From the NCBI GenBank assembly GCA_016235815.1, contig JACRIM010000056.1, positions 1 to 64,000 of the forward strand: a DNA stretch of 64,000 nucleotides. Direction: 5' to 3'. Below are positions 60,814 through 64,000 of this stretch, piece after piece. Within the stretch, counting starts at the first letter, position 1; each line of letters begins with the position of its first letter. The notes beneath the pieces were generated by a model, which worked only from the letters and a program-made list of their open reading frames with translations, ran no database searches and was not told the DNA's origin. This DNA comes from Planctomycetota bacterium. Its GTDB lineage: Bacteria > Planctomycetota > Phycisphaerae > UBA1845 > UTPLA1. A program made the position numbers and the translations under genes.

Positions 60814-61524
60814 TCAGCAGGCGACGGCGGCCGCCTGCCAGACATCGGCGAACCGATATCCAACGCCCCGAACGGTCTCCACGAGATCGCGGTGAACGCC
60901 GAGCTTGCGACGAAGGGACGTGATATGTACGTCGATGGTGCGGTCCGTGACGGCGATGTCCGGCCCCATGGCCTTTGACATGAGTTGATCCCGGCTGAGG
61001 ACGCGCGAGCGGGCTGAGATCAGGGCTTCTAATAGGCGGAACTCGGTAAGGGTCGCGCCGACCGGTTGTCCATCGACTTCGATCAGGTGCCTGCCGCGAT
61101 CGATAAAGATCGGTCCGGCGCGGAGTATCAGTTTTTCATCAGGAGTGTCGGAACGGCGCCGAAGGACTGCCGACACTCGAGCGAGGAGGACTTCGACACT
61201 GAACGGCTTCGTGACGTAGTCGTCCGCGCCGATCTGGAGGCCGAGGACCACGTCGTTCTCGGCGGAGAGTGCCGTCAGCATGATGATGGGGATTCCGCTT
61301 GTCGCCGGTTCGCTTCGCAGCGCGAGTGCGACTTCGCGGCCGTTCTTCTTTGGGAGCATGAGGTCGAGAATGATGAGGTCGGGTAGTCGTGCGCGCGCCG
61401 TTTGCAGTGCCGATTCTCCGTCGGCCGCGGTGAGGACGCGATGGCCCTTTCGTTCGAGATTGAACTTGATGAGATCGGTCAAGTCCGTTTGATCATCCAC
61501 GACGAGGATGGTCGAACCGGTCAT
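60814..61524 (-). CDS. PhoB-like OmpR-family response regulator
   Basis: 236 residues. Receiver: DD at 10-11, phospho-acceptor Asp54 in LIILDLMLP, Thr84 and Lys106 (VTKPFS). C-terminal winged helix: GATLTEFRLLEALISARSRV, LSRDQLMSKAMG and DRTIDVHITSLRRKLG with GVGYRF at the end, as in PhoB/OmpR. First gene of the two-component operon. Likely activates phosphate genes. Confidence 0.92.
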   Translation of the reverse strand: MTGSTILVVDDQTDLTDLIKFNLERKGHRVLTAADGESALQTARARLPDLIILDLMLPKKNGREVALALRSEPATSGIPIIMLTALSAENDVVLGLQIGADDYVTKPFSVEVLLARVSAVLRRRSDTPDEKLILRAGPIFIDRGRHLIEVDGQPVGATLTEFRLLEALISARSRVLSRDQLMSKAMGPDIAVTDRTIDVHITSLRRKLGVHRDLVETVRGVGYRFADVWQAAAVAC

Positions 61525-61557
61525 GCGAAAGCCCTTGTAGCGTTCGAGATTGATTCA

Positions 61558-61573
61558 GGCACATCCATGTGCC
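61558..61573. promoter_or_regulatory. Inverted repeat upstream of the response regulator
   Basis: GGCACAT-CC-ATGTGCC, seven-base arms, 34 bases before the regulator start codon in the divergent region 61525-61906. Candidate operator; not a Pho box. Confidence 0.35.
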
Positions 61574-61797
61574 ACGATCCGGGTATGGTACTGGCGCGAT
61601 CGGCGGCGCGGTAGCGATTTATGGGTTCGTGCGCATTTCTGGCAACTTGTCATAGTCGCGCATAACTAATGGCGAGAGCGAGACCTAGAGCGTTGGTGCT
61701 GAGAATACACTGCGTTTAGCGCAATCTTAATTTACTCACAGGACGTCAAGGAGCACATTTTACAGCCGGCGGCAGGTTTTTATCGCGGACGTGGGGA

Positions 61798-61840
61798 CAC
61801 AGGGAAGACGGTCAAATCGGCGTCTTCCCAAGAGGTTGTG
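61798..61840 (+). promoter_or_regulatory. 5'-leader hairpin of the phosphate-transport operon
   Basis: GGGAAGACG pairs perfectly with CGTCTTCCC over nine positions on a ten-base loop, with outer CACA/TGTG. It ends 66 bases before the likely GTG start of the DUF47 gene and lacks a T-run. Confidence 0.4.
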
Positions 61841-61906
61841 CGCGGTTAGAATCGGGCCGGCTTGAGAGTGTGTGGAACGGGACATCAAGGGAAAAAGGGC
61901 GAAATC

Positions 61907-62530
61907 GTGTTCTCAATCATCCCTCGCGAAACCGGGTTCTTCAATTTCTTCGAGGAGGCGGCCGCGACGCTGGTGAAATGCGCCGAAGCCTACTGCGACG
62001 CGCTGAAAGATTATTCCCGGCGCGATGAATACATCGGGAAGATTCGCGAATACGAACACGAGTGTGATTTCATCGTCCATCGCACGCTCAAGAAGCTTGA
62101 CACCACGTTTATCACGCCCTTCGACCGCGAAGATATTCAATCGCTCATGAAGGCGATGGATGACGTCATCGACGAGATCGACGCGGCGTCGAAGCGCCTG
62201 ACGCTGTATCAGATTCGGGAGCCGAGTCCGTGGCTCATCAAGCAGACGGACATCCTGTGTCGGGCGACGAAACTCGTCGCCAAGGCGGTTTCAAGACTTC
62301 GCAATTTGCGAAAGCCAAATGGACTACACGACGACCTGGTCGAGATTCATCGCCTGGAGAACATGGGCGACGACAATAATCACTCCGCCGTCGCCGATCT
62401 CTATGCGAACACGACCGATGCCATTCACGCGATGAAATGGAAAGAAATTTACGACCTGACCGAACGGGCCATCGACTGTTGCGAGGATATCGCCAACGTG
62501 ATTGAGGCCATCGTCCTGAAGAACACCTGA
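61907..62530 (+). CDS. DUF47/PhoU-like regulator of phosphate uptake
   Basis: 207 residues from the GTG at 61907 (MFSIIPRETGFFNFFEEAAA is the usual start; a TTG at 61862 would add unrelated residues). All-helical PhoU-like protein with EYEHECDFIVHRTLKKLDTT, FITPFDREDIQSLMKAMDDV (metal-binding Asp/Glu cluster) and NHSAVADLYAN. In many bacteria this gene precedes pit and modulates the transporter. 49 bases before the Pit gene. Confidence 0.9.
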   Translation: MFSIIPRETGFFNFFEEAAATLVKCAEAYCDALKDYSRRDEYIGKIREYEHECDFIVHRTLKKLDTTFITPFDREDIQSLMKAMDDVIDEIDAASKRLTLYQIREPSPWLIKQTDILCRATKLVAKAVSRLRNLRKPNGLHDDLVEIHRLENMGDDNNHSAVADLYANTTDAIHAMKWKEIYDLTERAIDCCEDIANVIEAIVLKNT

Positions 62531-62579
62531 TCCATCATTGACGACCGCCGAATTAGACGCGAGGCAATAAGCGCCAGAG

Positions 62580-63623
62580 ATGGAACCGACTTTCTACCTC
62601 ATACTCTTCATCGTGTTCGTTGCGTTGGTTTTTGATTTCCTGAACGGATTTCACGACGCGGCGAATTCCATTGCCACCATCGTTAGCACGCGCGTCCTGA
62701 CCCCGACACAGGCCGTGGCGTGGGCGGCGTTCTTCAATTTCGTGGCGGCATTCGCATTTGGCACACCCGTTGCGAAGACCGTCGGCAAAGGGTTGATTGA
62801 TGTGGCCTGCGTCGATCAATACGTCATCCTCGGCGGCCTGACCGGGGCGATCATCTGGAACATCATTACGTGGTATTTTGGACTGCCGACCAGTTCCTCA
62901 CACGCGCTGATCAGCGGGTACGCCGGCGCCGCCATTGCCAAAGGCGGCCTCGGTGTGATGCTCTGGAAGGGGTGGATTCCGGTGATGGCGTTTCTCGTCC
63001 TGTCGCCCACCATCGGCCTCATCATCGGCTATTTCAACATGGTGGCGGTGTCGTGGCTCTTTCGCCGCGCGCATCCTCTCTGGGCGGATAAGCTGTTTCG
63101 ACGACTTCAGCTCATTTCCGCGGGGCTTTACAGCCTCGGACATGGAACAAACGACGCCCAGAAGACCATGGGCATCATCGTCGCGCTGCTGGTGAGCGCG
63201 GGAAAGTCCGACTGGACCGAAGGCGGATTTCACATGTTTGGCAACCAACATGAAATTTCGCTTTGGATCATTCTTTCCTGCCACGTTGCCATCGCCCTTG
63301 GGACCTTTTTCGGCGGATGGCGAATCGTCAAGACCATGGGGCAGAACATCACGCGGTTGCAACCGGTGGGCGGTTTCTGTGCCGAAACAGCCGGCGCGAT
63401 GACCATTATCGGCGCGGCGACCTGGGGGATTCCGGTGTCAACAACTCACGCGATCACCGGCGCGATCCTCGGCGTTGGAAGCGCGCGGAGCTTTCGGTCG
63501 GTGCGGTGGATTTGGGGCGAACGGATCATCATGGCCTGGATTCTGACGATTCCGCTTTCCGCGCTGATCGGCGCGTCGGCCTACAAGTTTGTCCACGTCT
63601 GCATCGAGCCGTGGTTCAAGTAG
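62580..63623 (+). CDS. pit: Low-affinity inorganic phosphate transporter (Pit family)
   Basis: 347 residues with about ten transmembrane helices. The two inverted family motifs are clear: FDFLNGFHDAANSIATIV near residue 20 and YSLGHGTNDAQKTMGII near residue 187; WYFGLPTSSSHALISGYAGA and WGIPVSTTHAITGAILGVG are the paired signature loops. Imports metal-phosphate by proton symport. Translationally close to the DUF47 gene. Confidence 0.93.
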   Translation: MEPTFYLILFIVFVALVFDFLNGFHDAANSIATIVSTRVLTPTQAVAWAAFFNFVAAFAFGTPVAKTVGKGLIDVACVDQYVILGGLTGAIIWNIITWYFGLPTSSSHALISGYAGAAIAKGGLGVMLWKGWIPVMAFLVLSPTIGLIIGYFNMVAVSWLFRRAHPLWADKLFRRLQLISAGLYSLGHGTNDAQKTMGIIVALLVSAGKSDWTEGGFHMFGNQHEISLWIILSCHVAIALGTFFGGWRIVKTMGQNITRLQPVGGFCAETAGAMTIIGAATWGIPVSTTHAITGAILGVGSARSFRSVRWIWGERIIMAWILTIPLSALIGASAYKFVHVCIEPWFK

Positions 63624-63647
63624 CCGCACGCGAACGTAGCCGAGTTG

Positions 63648-64000
63648 TCATTTCAGATTGCCCAGGTTTGGCTTGGTGAGCAGCTTCTGCACGAGCAAGT
63701 AGTTCGCGCCGTGATATTCCGTTAATTCACCACTGACGATGAAAACGACGGATTTGCTGCCGCCGGCCGATGCGACCTCCATGTCTTCGAGCAGTCGATT
63801 CGGAAGCAGGCGAATCGGCAATTCCGGCGCGCCCTGTCCGCGGCTTTCGAATGCAAACGTGTAATAGTCGCCCTCCCGCGTCAGTCGGCCCGGGCGGTCG
63901 ACGAGACGGTAGCCATCGGGGAAGAGGCGCGGTTGCACGGGCGCGATGGCGTTCGGCGGAAGTGCGCCGGCTTCGACCGTCGATCGTTGGGTAACGCCCG
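63648..64000 (-). CDS. 3' part of a gene running off the right edge
   Basis: The frame stays open to base 64000; the visible 117 residues are the C-terminus of a longer protein. Sequence such as PRLFPDGYRLVDRPGRLT, YYTFAFESRGQGAPELPIRL and VVFIVSGELTEYHGANYLLV with a closing LLTKPNLGNL looks beta-rich with an OB-like feel. A GTG at 63938 is internal. Family not recognised. Confidence 0.75.
   Translation of the reverse strand, partial: GVTQRSTVEAGALPPNAIAPVQPRLFPDGYRLVDRPGRLTREGDYYTFAFESRGQGAPELPIRLLPNRLLEDMEVASAGGSKSVVFIVSGELTEYHGANYLLVQKLLTKPNLGNLK

Overview
The window reads as a chromosomal segment of a planctomycete, probably Phycisphaerae-like. This is an inference from three things: high G+C, secreted repeat proteins ending in dockerin-like calcium-binding tails (positions 360-2636, 3812-5284, 56485-57465), and an ECF sigma factor next to a Ser/Thr kinase with a TPR-like tail. 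No rRNA, tRNA or CRISPR was found.

Layout. (1) 1-9.6 kb: secreted repeat proteins, a small lipoprotein, an AraC regulator, an SDR epimerase, and a thioredoxin-fold protein whose redox-active Cys codon is an in-frame TGA followed by a bacterial SECIS-like hairpin, so a probable selenoprotein. Between these lie three sigma-54-type promoters (3358, 6523, 9425). One drives the lipoprotein. Two drive stretches without a coding gene that fold into hairpins and end in strong intrinsic terminators: candidate novel non-coding RNAs. (2) 9.6-27.5 kb: an exosortase(XrtA)-type exopolysaccharide locus. A giant AAA-ATPase/coiled-coil protein is divergent from an operon holding the export lipoprotein, chain-length determinant, CpsD-like ATPase, FemAB-like protein, several glycosyltransferases, a polysaccharide deacetylase and an O-antigen-ligase-like protein. 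The exosortase itself is not in the window. (3) 27.5-30.5 kb: accessory segment with an orphan HsdR-N nuclease-like protein, a Mu Gp27-like protein whose C-terminal half is built from invasive palindromic repeats, and a heptanucleotide tandem array. (4) 30.5-38.4 kb: type IV pilus/pseudopilus operon on the minus strand (two paralogous major pilins, minor pilins, PilM, PilN, PilO, PilP-like). (5) 38.7-49.7 kb: cytosine deaminase, two polytopic membrane proteins, an acyl-CoA-dehydrogenase-like protein, a large cysteine-peptidase-like lipoprotein, a GT2 glycosyltransferase and a further polytopic protein. The 3' end of the GT2 gene is duplicated on the far side of a roughly 900-bp segment. (6) 49.7-57.5 kb: B12-binding-fold protein, lipoprotein, stand-alone proline dehydrogenase, kinase + ECF sigma pair, secreted dockerin-like protein. 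(7) 57.5-64 kb: rhomboid + MogA pair, and a phosphate module (PhoR/PhoB-type two-component system divergent from a DUF47/PhoU-like regulator and a Pit transporter), then a truncated gene at the right edge.

How parts may work together: region 2 assembles and exports a surface polysaccharide; region 4 makes pili; region 7 senses and imports phosphate. The sigma-54 promoters in region 1 suggest that a sigma-54 activator encoded elsewhere controls a small lipoprotein and two structured RNAs. Everything rests on reading the sequence and on remembered family features; no searches were run.
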